From Luteimonas wenzhouensis (GTDB taxonomy: Bacteria; Pseudomonadota; Gammaproteobacteria; Xanthomonadales; Xanthomonadaceae), in the NCBI RefSeq assembly GCF_007859305.1, contig NZ_VOHE01000003.1:434001-498000 (forward strand): 64,000 nucleotides of DNA. Reading direction: 5' to 3'. The first letter of the stretch is position 1, and each line of letters starts with the position of its first letter. Under the pieces are notes generated by a model. It was not told the DNA's origin and ran no database searches. It saw only the letters and a program-made list of their open reading frames with translations. This document shows positions 1 to 8,380 of this stretch, one piece after another. A program made the translations under genes and the position numbers.

Positions 1-71
1 TTGCGCCGTCCGGCGCCGTCCCCGCGCTCGGCAGGGGCGTCGGGCTTCTTGCGGCCGAACAGTCGGATCAT
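1..71 (-). CDS. ftsY: Start of a probable FtsY (SRP receptor), cut by the window edge
   Basis: Only 23 codons are visible, read leftwards from an ATG at 71. The peptide begins MIRLFGRKKPDAPAERGDG, the short basic start followed by an acidic, proline-rich stretch that is usual at the N-terminus of FtsY, the membrane receptor that docks signal recognition particle with the translocon. No NG GTPase domain can be seen, so the call rests on this short N-terminus and on the rsmD gene found 27 kb to the right, which is normally a divergent neighbour of ftsY in gammaproteobacteria. Any other protein with a basic N-terminus is possible. Confidence 0.5.
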   Translation of the reverse strand, partial: MIRLFGRKKPDAPAERGDGAGRR

Positions 72-146
72 CGGACCAGTGGACACCGGGGGGAGGTGGG
101 GGCCGGACATGCTACCACCGGGCCGCGGCGCGCCGGCCGCGCGGGT

Positions 147-905
147 TCAGCGCACGAGGGCCCGGTAATCGCGTGGCGCCATGCCCACGGTGGCCTTGAA
201 CTGGCGGGCGAACGCGCTCTGGTCCGAGAAGCCGCAGGCCTGGCCGATCTCGGCGATCCGGGTGTCGGTGTGCAGCAGGCGCATCGCCTCCTCGATCCGC
301 AGCTTGGTGAGCAGCTGCTGCGGGGTGAGCTGGAACACCCGCTTGAACAGGCGTTCGAGCTGCGCCACCGACACCTCGGCGATGTCGGCCAGGGTCTGCA
401 CCCGCAGCGGCGTGTTGTAGTTCGCCTGCATGTGGTCGACCGCGCGCTGCAGGCGGGCGAACGAGGAATGCTGGCGGTCCGGGGCGTCGAGGTCGCGGGA
501 GATGCCCACCAGGCCGGTGACCCGTTCGCCGTCGCGCAGCGGACGCTTGAAGGTGAGGCACCAGCCCGCGGTGCGGTTCGCGTACAGGTGCAGCTCGAGC
601 TGGTTCTCGATCGTCTCGCCCGCCAGTACCCGCCGGTCCTGGACCATGTAGCTGCCGCCGAGCCGGCTGGGGAACACCTGGTCGGCGGTCTTGCCGACCA
701 GGTCCTCGCGGTGGCGGGCGCCGAGCCGGCGCACCAGGGTCAGGTTGACGTGGGTGTAGCGGCCTTCGCGGTCCTTGATGAAGAACACCACGTCGGGCAG
801 TGCGTCGAAGATCGCCTGCAGCTCCGAGGGCGGAAGCGGCGTCTCCACCAACGCATCCGCGTTTGTGCTGCGTTGCGTCACGCGCTTTTGCGAATGAACG
901 GCCAT
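147..905 (-). CDS. PAS-domain AraC-family transcriptional regulator (LhpR-like)
   Basis: A 252-residue regulator. The N-terminal half is a PAS fold (from about ELQAIFDALPDVVFFIKDREG to GISRDL), a possible ligand-sensing module. The C-terminal third is a two-helix-turn-helix AraC domain, with LADIAEVSVAQLERLFKRVF as the first helix pair and IAEIGQACGFSDQSAFARQFK as the second. The ATG at 905 is chosen because AGGAG lies just before it; the frame is open back to 974 without a comparable ribosome site. It is divergent from the hydroxyproline epimerase gene, the usual arrangement for a local activator, and AraC-type LhpR controls hydroxyproline catabolism in Pseudomonas. Effector and targets are inferred from position only. 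Confidence 0.85.
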   Translation of the reverse strand: MAVHSQKRVTQRSTNADALVETPLPPSELQAIFDALPDVVFFIKDREGRYTHVNLTLVRRLGARHREDLVGKTADQVFPSRLGGSYMVQDRRVLAGETIENQLELHLYANRTAGWCLTFKRPLRDGERVTGLVGISRDLDAPDRQHSSFARLQRAVDHMQANYNTPLRVQTLADIAEVSVAQLERLFKRVFQLTPQQLLTKLRIEEAMRLLHTDTRIAEIGQACGFSDQSAFARQFKATVGMAPRDYRALVR

Positions 906-949
906 GGCTCCTGCAAAACGGCGATGAGGGGGAATCGCCGCCTTCCGCA

Positions 950-972
950 TTATGCATATTTCAACATCAGAC
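950..972 (+). promoter_or_regulatory. AT-rich putative operator in the AraC/epimerase divergent promoter
   Basis: The short divergent region between the regulator start (905) and the epimerase start (1023) holds an AT-rich island in very GC-rich DNA. Within it TGC-AT-ATTTCAACATC at about 953-969 resembles the TGC-GG-ATTTC(A/C)ACA(C/T)C block found upstream of both large TonB receptor genes (14279 and 18514). This may be a shared regulator site or simply a similar -10 region. Confidence 0.35.
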
Positions 973-1022
973 ACGGAGAGGTCGTGCTAGCGGGGCCCGC
1001 AGCGGCTGCCCGAGAATGGGGC

Positions 1023-1967
1023 ATGGACAGGATCTCCGTCATCGACTCCCACACCGCCGGCGAACCGACCCGGGTCGTGCTGTCCGGATTCCCGGACCTG
1101 GGCGCAGGCAGCCTGGCCGAGCGGCGTGCCCGGTTCCGCGCCGGGTTCGACCACTGGCGCAGCGCCATCGCCTGCGAGCCGCGCGGCTCGGACACCATGG
1201 TCGGCGCCCTGCTGCAGGAGCCGGTCGACCCGGACTGCTGCGCGGGCGTGATCTTCTTCAACAACGTCGGCTTCCTCGGCATGTGCGGCCACGGCACCAT
1301 CGGCCTGACCCGCACGCTCGCCCACCTGGGCCGCATCGGCCCGGGCCGGCACCGGATCGAGACGCCGGTGGGCGTGGTCGGGGTCGAGTTGCATGGCGAC
1401 GGACGGGTCACGATCGACAACGTCGAAAGCTACCGCGCGGCCGCCGCGGTCGAAGTGGAGGTGCCCGGTTACGGCAAGGTCGTGGGCGACGTGGCCTGGG
1501 GCGGCAACTGGTTTTTCATCACCGAACATTCGCCCGCGCCGCTGGACTTCGGATACCGCGAGGAGCTGAGCCGGTACACGGTCGCGGTGCTGCGCGCGCT
1601 CCATGCGGCGGGGATCACCGGTGACGACGGTGGCGCGATCGACCACGTCGAGATCAGCCGCGAGGCGCCCGACGGCAGCGGCCAGTCGCGCAACTTCGTG
1701 ATGTGCCCCGGCGGGGCCTACGACCGCTCGCCCTGTGGCACCGGCACCAGCGCCAAGCTCGCCTGCCTGGCCGCGGACGGCAAGTTGGGCGAGGGCGAGA
1801 CCTGGGTGCAGCAGGGCATTCTCGGCAGCGTGTTCGAGGGCACCTACCGGGCCGGCGGGCGCGGGGTGCTGCCGCGCATCACCGGCCGGGCGTGGATCAC
1901 CGGCCGTGCCGAAATCCTCATCGAGGCGGACGATCCGTTCGCCTGGGGCATCCGCGGGACGCTGTGA
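1023..1967 (+). CDS. lhpA: 4-hydroxyproline 2-epimerase (proline racemase family)
   Basis: A 314-residue cytoplasmic enzyme that inverts C2 of trans-4-hydroxy-L-proline to give cis-4-hydroxy-D-proline, the first step of the bacterial hydroxyproline pathway. Both catalytic cysteines are visible: Cys88 in MCGHGTIG and Cys238 in DRSPCGTGTSAKLA. Having Cys at both positions marks an epimerase/racemase rather than a trans-3-hydroxyproline dehydratase, which carries Thr at the second. Specificity for 4-hydroxyproline over proline is inferred from the complete downstream pathway. The ATG at 1023 gives a family-typical N-terminus (MDRISVIDSHTAGEPTRVV), although an in-frame GTG at 984 has a better ribosome site (GGAGAG). 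First gene of the operon. Confidence 0.93.
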   Translation: MDRISVIDSHTAGEPTRVVLSGFPDLGAGSLAERRARFRAGFDHWRSAIACEPRGSDTMVGALLQEPVDPDCCAGVIFFNNVGFLGMCGHGTIGLTRTLAHLGRIGPGRHRIETPVGVVGVELHGDGRVTIDNVESYRAAAAVEVEVPGYGKVVGDVAWGGNWFFITEHSPAPLDFGYREELSRYTVAVLRALHAAGITGDDGGAIDHVEISREAPDGSGQSRNFVMCPGGAYDRSPCGTGTSAKLACLAADGKLGEGETWVQQGILGSVFEGTYRAGGRGVLPRITGRAWITGRAEILIEADDPFAWGIRGTL

Positions 1968-1972
1968 CCGGA

Positions 1973-3079
1973 ATGGGCGGCTACGACCTCATCGTCATCG
2001 GCGCCGGGATCATCGGCGCCAGCTGCGCCGAGCGGGCGCTGGCCGACGGCCGCCGGGTGGCGATCGTCGAGGCCGGCATCGCCGGGGGCGGGGTCACGGC
2101 CGCGTCGATGGGGCACCTGGTGGCGATGGACGACGACCCGGCGGAACTGGCCCTGAGCCGCTATTCGATGCGGCTGTGGGACGCGTTCGAAGGCCTGGAA
2201 CAGTCCGAATACCGCCGCTGCGGGACGCTGTGGGTGGCGGCGGACGACCGCGAGATGGCCGCGGTCCCGGCCAAGATCGCGCGCCTGCAGGCCGCGGGCG
2301 TGCACGCCGAGGCCGTGGACGCCGCCCGGCTGCGCGAACTCGAGCCGATGCTTGCCCCGGGGCTGGCCGGCGGCATGCTGGTGCCCGGCGAAGGCGTGCT
2401 GTACCCGCCGCGCGCAGTGGACTGGCTGATGGCGCGCTGCCGCGCCGCGGGCGCGGCGGTACTGCGCCGGCGCGCGCTGCGGCTGGTCGATGGTGGGGTG
2501 GAGCTTGACGACGGCAGCGTGTTGCGCGGCCAGGTGCTGGTGGCGGCCGGCCATGCCAGCGCACAGCTGCTGCCGGAACTGCCAATGCACGTGCGTCGCG
2601 GCCACCTGGTGGTCACCGACCGCCATCCGGGACTGGTCCGCCACCAGGTGCTGGAGCTGGGCTACGCCGACAGCGCGCACGGCGACGACGACACCAGCGT
2701 CGCCTTCAACGTGCAGCCGCGCGCGACCGGGCAGCTGCTGATCGGCTCCTCGCGCGAACGCGACGCCAGCGGCCCGGAGGTCAACCCGCCGGTGCTCGCG
2801 CGCATGCTCGAGCGGGCCTTCCGCTACCTGCCGGCGCTGCGTGCGCTGCAGGCGACCCGGGTGTGGACCGGCCTGCGCCCGTGCACCGGCGACGGGCGTC
2901 CCTATGTCGGCGCGGTGCCCGGCCGCGCGGGCTGCTGGGTGGCCACCGGGCACGAGGGCCTGGGCGTGACCACGGCGCTGGGCACGGCGCGGCTGCTGCT
3001 CGACCTGCTGGCCGGGCGCGCGCCCGGCATCGACCCCTCTCCCTACGATCCGGCGCGGGTGGCGGCATGGGCGCGGTGA
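1973..3079 (+). CDS. D-hydroxyproline dehydrogenase, FAD-binding oxidoreductase subunit (DAO family)
   Basis: A 368-residue flavoprotein of the DadA/D-amino-acid oxidase (DAO) family. It begins with a Rossmann FAD-binding motif, YDLIVIGAGIIGASCAERAL, and ends with the family's second FAD-contact region (TGHEGLGVTTALGTARLL). In the hydroxyproline pathway such a subunit oxidises cis-4-hydroxy-D-proline to the cyclic imine pyrroline-4-hydroxy-2-carboxylate. It sits 5 bp after the epimerase and overlaps the next gene by 13 bp. With the following [2Fe-2S] and FAD/NAD-type proteins it matches the heteromeric cis-4-hydroxy-D-proline dehydrogenases, which resemble the HcnABC hydrogen cyanide synthase set. 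A GTG at 1964, overlapping the epimerase stop, is an alternative start. Confidence 0.88.
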   Translation: MGGYDLIVIGAGIIGASCAERALADGRRVAIVEAGIAGGGVTAASMGHLVAMDDDPAELALSRYSMRLWDAFEGLEQSEYRRCGTLWVAADDREMAAVPAKIARLQAAGVHAEAVDAARLRELEPMLAPGLAGGMLVPGEGVLYPPRAVDWLMARCRAAGAAVLRRRALRLVDGGVELDDGSVLRGQVLVAAGHASAQLLPELPMHVRRGHLVVTDRHPGLVRHQVLELGYADSAHGDDDTSVAFNVQPRATGQLLIGSSRERDASGPEVNPPVLARMLERAFRYLPALRALQATRVWTGLRPCTGDGRPYVGAVPGRAGCWVATGHEGLGVTTALGTARLLLDLLAGRAPGIDPSPYDPARVAAWAR

Positions 3080-3321
3080 CCGGCATCGTCCACCTGCGCG
3101 TGGACGGGCGCCAGGTCGCGGTCGTGGCCGGCAGCAGCGTGGCCGCGGCGATCGCGCATGCCGGCGCCACCGCACGCGAGTCGGTCACCGGCCAGCGCCG
3201 CACCGCGCTGTGCGGCATGGGCGTGTGTTTCGAATGCAGGGCCACCGTCGACGGTCGCGCGCAGCAGCGCACCTGCCTGCTGCCGGTCGCCGAGGGCATG
3301 GAGGTGCGGACCCGTGGCTGA
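3067..3321 (+). CDS. [2Fe-2S]-binding subunit of D-hydroxyproline dehydrogenase (HcnA-like)
   Basis: An 84-residue ferredoxin-like protein. Cysteines are arranged as CGMGVCFECRA with a further Cys in RTCLLP near the end, the plant-type [2Fe-2S] pattern of HcnA and sarcosine or opine oxidase small subunits. It probably passes electrons between the two flavoprotein subunits encoded on either side. The start overlaps the preceding gene by 13 bp and the stop lies inside the start of the next, so translation of the three subunits appears coupled. GTG at 3076 is an alternative start. Confidence 0.87.
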   Translation: MGAVTGIVHLRVDGRQVAVVAGSSVAAAIAHAGATARESVTGQRRTALCGMGVCFECRATVDGRAQQRTCLLPVAEGMEVRTRG

Positions 3322-4615
3322 GCGCATGCACCGCTGCGACGTGGCCATCGTCGGCGCCGGTCCGGCGGGGCTGTCGGCCGCGCGCGCGGCCGCTTCCCAC
3401 GGTGCGCGGGTGCTGGTCGTGGACCCACAGGCCGCGCCGGGCGGGCAGGTCTGGCGCCAGGACGTGCGCCACGGGGCGCCCGGTCCGGCGCGCGCGCTGC
3501 GCGCCCAGCTGGCGCGGGCGGGCGTGGGCCTGCTGCTGCAGTCGGAGGTAGTCGGGCATTCCGGCAGCCGGCTGTTCCTGCGCAGCGGGCACGAAGCCGC
3601 CAGCATCGACTACGGCACCCTGGTGCTGGCCACCGGCGCGCGCGAACTGCTGCTGCCATTCCCCGGCTGGACGTTGCCGGGCGTGACCGGCGCCGGCGGC
3701 GCGCAGGCGCTGGCCAAGCAGGGCTGGCCGCTGCGCGACAAGCGCGTGGTGGTCGCGGGGAGCGGCCCGCTGCTGCTGGCCGCCGCGGCCACCCTCAGGC
3801 GCCATGGCGCGCGGGTGGTCGGCATCCACGAGCAGGCGTCGCGCCAGGCGGTGGCCGGGTTCGCGGCCGGCCTGTGGCGCTGGCCCGGCAAGCTGCTCCA
3901 GGCGGCGCGCCTGCGCGCTGCGCTGTGGGACGTCCCCTACCGCACCGGCAGCCACGTGTTGCGCGCGCTGGGCGGGCACGCCCTGCGCGCGGTCGAACTG
4001 AGCCTGGAGGGGCGGGTGGTGACCGTCGACTGCGACCACCTTGCCTGCGGCTTCGGCCTGGTGCCGAACATCGAGCTGGCGCACATGCTCGGCTGCGCAC
4101 TGCAGGCCGATGGCGCCCACGCGCACGTGCGTGTCGACCAGTGGCAGTGCACCAGCGTGCCGAACGTGTTCGCCGCCGGCGAGGCCTGCGGCATCGGCGG
4201 CGTGGACTGCGCCCTGGTGGAGGGCGAGATCGCCGGCCATGCCGCCACCGGCCATGGCAACGCGGCCGGCCGGCTGCAGGCCAGGCGCCGGCGCGCGCGC
4301 GGTTTCGCTGCGCGGCTGCGGCGCCACTTCGCGCTCGATCCGGCGCTGCATGCGCTGGCCGGGCCCGACACCATCGTCTGCCGCTGCGAGGACGTCCCGA
4401 TGTCCGCGCTCGCGGCCTACGCGCCCGGCCGCGAGGCCAGGCTGATGACCCGCTGCGGCATGGGCCCCTGCCAGGGCCGTATCTGCGGCAGCGCGCTCGC
4501 CGAGCTGGGGGGCGTGGCCAGGAGTGGCTTCCGCCCCCCGATCTTTCCCGTTCCGCTGGAGGTGCTGGCCGGTTTCGGCGACGCCCATCCAGCGGGTCAA
4601 TCCCAGGAGTTGTGA
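3314..4615 (+). CDS. FAD/NAD(P)-binding subunit of D-hydroxyproline dehydrogenase with C-terminal BFD [2Fe-2S] domain (HcnB-like)
   Basis: A 433-residue pyridine-nucleotide-disulfide-type oxidoreductase. The N-terminal FAD motif is VAIVGAGPAGLSAARAAASHG and a second Rossmann segment is VVVAGSGPLLLAAAATL. A C-terminal bacterioferritin-associated-ferredoxin-like (BFD) domain carries CRCEDV and RCGMGPCQGRICG. This three-part layout is that of HcnB and the alpha subunit of heteromeric D-hydroxyproline or proline dehydrogenases. GTG 3314 is chosen because GGAGG lies about ten bases upstream; ATG 3326 is the alternative. It overlaps the [2Fe-2S] gene by 8 bp. The physiological electron acceptor cannot be read from sequence. 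Confidence 0.87.
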   Translation: MAERMHRCDVAIVGAGPAGLSAARAAASHGARVLVVDPQAAPGGQVWRQDVRHGAPGPARALRAQLARAGVGLLLQSEVVGHSGSRLFLRSGHEAASIDYGTLVLATGARELLLPFPGWTLPGVTGAGGAQALAKQGWPLRDKRVVVAGSGPLLLAAAATLRRHGARVVGIHEQASRQAVAGFAAGLWRWPGKLLQAARLRAALWDVPYRTGSHVLRALGGHALRAVELSLEGRVVTVDCDHLACGFGLVPNIELAHMLGCALQADGAHAHVRVDQWQCTSVPNVFAAGEACGIGGVDCALVEGEIAGHAATGHGNAAGRLQARRRRARGFAARLRRHFALDPALHALAGPDTIVCRCEDVPMSALAAYAPGREARLMTRCGMGPCQGRICGSALAELGGVARSGFRPPIFPVPLEVLAGFGDAHPAGQSQEL

Positions 4616-4616
4616 A

Positions 4617-5516
4617 ATGAGCAAGAGCATGTGGCAGGGTGTGATCCCCGCGATTACCACCCCCTTCACCGAGGACGGCCAGGTCGACCACGCCTTCCTC
4701 GCCAAGCATGCGCAGTGGCAGGTGGAGGCGGGCTGCATCGGCATGGTCCCGCTGGGTTCGCTGGGCGAGAGCGCGACCCTGTCCTTCGACGAGAAGGTGG
4801 CCGTGGTGCGCACGCTGGTGAAGGCGCTGGGCGACGTCCCGGTGATCCCTGGCATCGGCTCGCTGTCGACCGGCGAGGCGGTGAAGCTGGCGCAGGCCTG
4901 CGAGGCCGAGGGCGCGCGCGGGCTGATGATCCTGCCGGCGTACGCCTATTCCTCGGACTGGCACGAGGCCCGCGCGCATTTCGCGGCAGTGGCCCGCGCC
5001 ACCCGGCTGCCGATCCTGCTGTACAACAACCCGATCGCCTACAAGACCGACTTCAGCGCCGCGCAGATCGTGGAGCTCGCCAACGAGTTCCCGCAGATCG
5101 AGGCGGTCAAGGAGTCCTCGGGCGACATCCGCCGCCTGGCCGGCATCCAGGAACTGTCCGGCGATCGCCTGGTGCTGATGACCGGCATCGACGACGCCAT
5201 CGTCGAAGGCCTGGCGATGGGCGTCACCGGCTGGATCGCGGGCCAGGTCAACGCCTTCCCGCGCGAGTCGGTGGTGCTGTTCGAGCGCGCCCGCGACGGC
5301 GGCTACGCCGCGGTCAAGGAACTGTACGACTGGTTCCTGCCGACCCTGCGCCTGGACACGATTCCCAAGTTTGTGCAGGCGATCAAGCTGACCCAGCAGA
5401 TGGTGGGCTGGGGCAGCGAGCGGGTGCGCGCGCCGCGCCTGGTGCTGGAAGGCGCCGAGCGCGAGCACGCGGTGCGCGTGATCGAGCAGGCGATCAAGAC
5501 CCGCCCGGAGCTGTGA
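4617..5516 (+). CDS. lhpC: Delta1-pyrroline-4-hydroxy-2-carboxylate deaminase (DHDPS/NAL family)
   Basis: A 299-residue class I aldolase-fold protein of the dihydrodipicolinate synthase family. Schiff-base Lys165 is in EAVKESSGD, the conserved tyrosine is Tyr136 in PILLYNNP, and the phosphate/carboxylate-loop equivalent is GSLGES. In this pathway the enzyme deaminates and dehydrates pyrroline-4-hydroxy-2-carboxylate to alpha-ketoglutarate semialdehyde. The role is assigned from its place between the dehydrogenase subunits and the semialdehyde dehydrogenase, because family members share motifs but not substrates. AGGAG lies eight bases before the ATG, and the gene starts 1 bp after the previous stop. 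Confidence 0.9.
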   Translation: MSKSMWQGVIPAITTPFTEDGQVDHAFLAKHAQWQVEAGCIGMVPLGSLGESATLSFDEKVAVVRTLVKALGDVPVIPGIGSLSTGEAVKLAQACEAEGARGLMILPAYAYSSDWHEARAHFAAVARATRLPILLYNNPIAYKTDFSAAQIVELANEFPQIEAVKESSGDIRRLAGIQELSGDRLVLMTGIDDAIVEGLAMGVTGWIAGQVNAFPRESVVLFERARDGGYAAVKELYDWFLPTLRLDTIPKFVQAIKLTQQMVGWGSERVRAPRLVLEGAEREHAVRVIEQAIKTRPEL

Positions 5517-5518
5517 CG

Positions 5519-7114
5519 GTGGCCGGACTGCAGCAGGTACTGGTGGGCGGGGCGTGGCGCGATCCGGTCGAACCGGCTGGCGAACTGCGCGCGCACGACC
5601 CGGCCACCGGCGAAGCGATCGGTCCGGCCTATCCGGTCAGCGGCCGCCGTGAGGTCGGGGAGGCCGTGGCGGCCGCGATGGCGGTGGCGGAGGAATTCTC
5701 CGCCGCCGACCCCGAACGGATCGCCGCCTTCCTCGACGGCTATGCCGCCGGGATCGAGGTCGAGGCCGAGGCGCTGGTGGCGCTGGCGCATGCCGAAACC
5801 GGGCTGCCGGCCTCGCCGCGCCTGCGCGAGGTGGAGCTGCCGCGCACCACCGGCCAGCTGCGCCAGGCCGCGCGCGCGGTGCGCGAGTGGAGCTGGGCGC
5901 ATCCGGTGGTCGACACCGCCACCGGGCTGCGGGCGGCGTTCGGCCCGCTCGGCAAGCCGGTCACGGTGTTCGGCCCGAACAACTTCCCGTTCGCATTCAA
6001 CGCGATCGCGGGCAGCGATTTCGCCTCGGCGATCGCCGCACGCAACCCGGTGATCGCCAAGGTGCACCCGCTGCACCCGGGCACCAGCGAGAAGCTGGGC
6101 CGCATCGCCCATGCCGCGCTGCTCGCCGCCGGCCTGCCCGCCGCCGCGATCCAGCTGCTGTACCGGGTCGATCCGGCGTGCAGCGGCCTGCTGGTGGGGC
6201 ATGCGGGCATCGGCGGGGTCGGCTTCACCGGCGGGCGTGCCGGCGGGCTGGCGCTCAAGGCCCAGGCCGATGCCGCGGGCGTGCCGTTCTACGCGGAGAT
6301 GTCCAGCATCAACCCGGTGTTCCTGCTCGACGGCGCGCTGGCTGAACGCGGCGACGCGCTGGCGCAGGAGTTCTTCGCGTCCTGCACCATGGGCAGCGGG
6401 CAGTTCTGCACCAACCCCGGCGTGATCGTGCTGCCGCGCGGCGACGCCGGCGACGCCTTCCTCGCCGCGGCGGCGGCGCGCTTCGACGCCGCCCCGGCGC
6501 AGGTGCTGTTCTCGGCCGACGGCAAGCGCCACCTGGCCCAAGCGGTCGACGCGCTGCTGGCCGCGGGCGCGTCCCGCGTCGCCGGCGGCGAGGATCCGGA
6601 CCGCGCGGGCTACTGGGTGCAACCCAAGTTGCTGCAGGTCGACGGCGCGGCGTTCCTGGCCAACCCGGCCGCGCTGCAGACCGAGGCATTCGGACCAGTG
6701 AGCCTGGTCGTGCGCAGCGACGGCGCGGCGCAGTCGCAGGCCATCGCCCGCGCGTTCGAGGGCAACCTCACCGCGACCCTCTACCTGGCCGGCGACGGCA
6801 GCGACGACGCCGCGGCCGCGGCGCTGGTCCCGCTGCTGCGCACGCGGGTGGGGCGGCTGATCGCGAACCGGATGCCGACCGGCGTGGCGGTCAGCCCGGC
6901 GATGAACCACGGCGGCCCGTACCCGGCGACCAGCCATCCGGGCTTCACCTCGGTGGGCATGCCCGGCGCGATCCGGCGCTTCGCCGGCCTGCACAGCTAC
7001 GACAACGTGCCCGACCGGCTGCTGCCGCCGCTGCTGCGCGACGCCAACCCGACCGGCGCCTGGCGCCTGGTCGACGGCCAGTGGAGCCGCGAGGCCATCG
7101 GGGCGCAGGGGTGA
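5519..7114 (+). CDS. Alpha-ketoglutarate semialdehyde dehydrogenase (aldehyde dehydrogenase superfamily)
   Basis: A 531-residue NAD(P)-dependent aldehyde dehydrogenase that oxidises 2-oxoglutarate semialdehyde to 2-oxoglutarate, delivering hydroxyproline carbon to the TCA cycle. General-base Glu260 is in FYAEMSSINPVF and nucleophile Cys297 in GSGQFCTNPG. The FGPNNFPFAFN segment binds cofactor. The size of about 530 residues and these motifs fit the hydroxyproline/sugar-acid KGSADH type rather than short succinate-semialdehyde enzymes. The GTG start at 5519 has GGAG eight bases upstream; GTG 5513, overlapping the previous stop, is equally open. Last dedicated enzyme of the pathway. Confidence 0.9.
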   Translation: MAGLQQVLVGGAWRDPVEPAGELRAHDPATGEAIGPAYPVSGRREVGEAVAAAMAVAEEFSAADPERIAAFLDGYAAGIEVEAEALVALAHAETGLPASPRLREVELPRTTGQLRQAARAVREWSWAHPVVDTATGLRAAFGPLGKPVTVFGPNNFPFAFNAIAGSDFASAIAARNPVIAKVHPLHPGTSEKLGRIAHAALLAAGLPAAAIQLLYRVDPACSGLLVGHAGIGGVGFTGGRAGGLALKAQADAAGVPFYAEMSSINPVFLLDGALAERGDALAQEFFASCTMGSGQFCTNPGVIVLPRGDAGDAFLAAAAARFDAAPAQVLFSADGKRHLAQAVDALLAAGASRVAGGEDPDRAGYWVQPKLLQVDGAAFLANPAALQTEAFGPVSLVVRSDGAAQSQAIARAFEGNLTATLYLAGDGSDDAAAAALVPLLRTRVGRLIANRMPTGVAVSPAMNHGGPYPATSHPGFTSVGMPGAIRRFAGLHSYDNVPDRLLPPLLRDANPTGAWRLVDGQWSREAIGAQG

Positions 7115-8313
7115 GCGCGCAGATCGGCCACCTCGACCGGGAGTCCGCGCTGGCGGGTCTGCGTCCGTGGGCGCAGCCCGCGCCGCCGATTTCCGGCGAC
7201 GAGTACCAGGCGCGCATCGAGCGCGCGCGGGCGCTGATGCGCGCGCAGGGCGTGGACGCGCTGCTGGTCGGCGCCGGCGCGTCGCTGCGCTACTTCGCCG
7301 GCGTGCCCTGGGGCGCCAGCGAGCGCCTGGTGGCGATGTTGCTGACGGCCAGCGGTGATCCGCTGCTGGTGTGCCCGGCGTTCGAGGAAGGCTCGCTCGA
7401 CGCGGTGCTGCGGGTGCCGGCCGGCAAGCGGCTGTGGGAGGAGCACGAGGACCCCCATGCCCTGGTCGCGCAGGCGATGGCGGAGCGGGGTGCGCGCAGC
7501 CTGGCGCTGGACCCGGCCGCGGCCTTCGCCGTGCACACCGGCCTGCGCGCGCACCTGGACGCGTCCGCGATCGTGGATGCGGCCGCCATCATCGACGGCT
7601 GCCGCGCGCGCAAGTCCCCGGCGGAGCTGGCGCTGATGCAGCAGGCCTGCGACATGACCCTCCAGGTCCAACGCCTGGCGGCCGGCATCGCCCGCGAAGG
7701 TATCGGCACCGACGAGCTGGTGCGCTTCATCGACCAGGCGCACCGCGCGCTCGGCGCCGACGACGGGTCGACCTTCTGCATCGTCCAGTTCGGCCACGCC
7801 ACCGCGTACCCGCACGGCATCCCCGGCGTGCAGCACCTGCGCGAGGGCGACCTGGTGCTGATCGACACCGGCTGCACGGTCCAGGGCTACCACTCCGACA
7901 TCACCCGCACCTGGGTGTTCGGCAGGGCCAGCGACGCACAGAAGCGGATCTGGGACCTCGAACACGCGGCGCAGGCCGCCGCGTTCGCCGCGGTGCGCCC
8001 GGGCGTGGCCTGCGAGGACGTCGATGCCGCCGCGCGGCGCGTGCTCGAGGCCGCGGGCCTCGGCCCGGACTACCGCCTGCCCGGCCTGCCGCACCGCACC
8101 GGCCACGGCTGCGGCCTGGCGATCCACGAGGCGCCCTACCTGGTGCGCGGCAACCGCAGCGCGCTGGAGCCGGGCATGTGCGCCAGCAACGAACCGATGA
8201 TCGTGGTCCCGGGCCGGTTCGGCGTGCGCCTGGAAGACCACTTCCACGTCACCGAGGAGGGCGCGCGCTGGTTCACCCCTCCGTCGCCGGCGATCGACCG
8301 GCCGTTCGCATGA
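7111..8313 (+). CDS. M24-family Xaa-Pro aminopeptidase/dipeptidase
   Basis: A 400-residue pita-bread-fold metallopeptidase with a creatinase N-domain (about 1-150) and the M24 catalytic domain. Dinuclear metal ligands are visible: Asp in LIDTGC, Asp in HSDITRTW, His in HRTGHGCGLAIHE, Glu in SNEPMIV and Glu in VRLEDHFH. Such enzymes cleave the bond involving proline or hydroxyproline in di- and oligopeptides. There is no signal peptide, so it probably acts in the cytoplasm and feeds imino acids to the upstream pathway. The GTG start overlaps the previous stop as GTGA, tying it to the hydroxyproline operon. Confidence 0.88.
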   Translation: MSAQIGHLDRESALAGLRPWAQPAPPISGDEYQARIERARALMRAQGVDALLVGAGASLRYFAGVPWGASERLVAMLLTASGDPLLVCPAFEEGSLDAVLRVPAGKRLWEEHEDPHALVAQAMAERGARSLALDPAAAFAVHTGLRAHLDASAIVDAAAIIDGCRARKSPAELALMQQACDMTLQVQRLAAGIAREGIGTDELVRFIDQAHRALGADDGSTFCIVQFGHATAYPHGIPGVQHLREGDLVLIDTGCTVQGYHSDITRTWVFGRASDAQKRIWDLEHAAQAAAFAAVRPGVACEDVDAAARRVLEAAGLGPDYRLPGLPHRTGHGCGLAIHEAPYLVRGNRSALEPGMCASNEPMIVVPGRFGVRLEDHFHVTEEGARWFTPPSPAIDRPFA

Positions 8314-8380
8314 CCCCCGCCGACATGGACGTGGCCCCGATCCAACCTTCCATCCGCTGCTGCACCCAACCAGGTGATCC

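Noticed and set aside
96-1022. N-terminal extension of the epimerase frame back to position 96
   Set aside because: The extension is antisense to the AraC-type regulator, and epimerase homology begins at the ATG at 1023.
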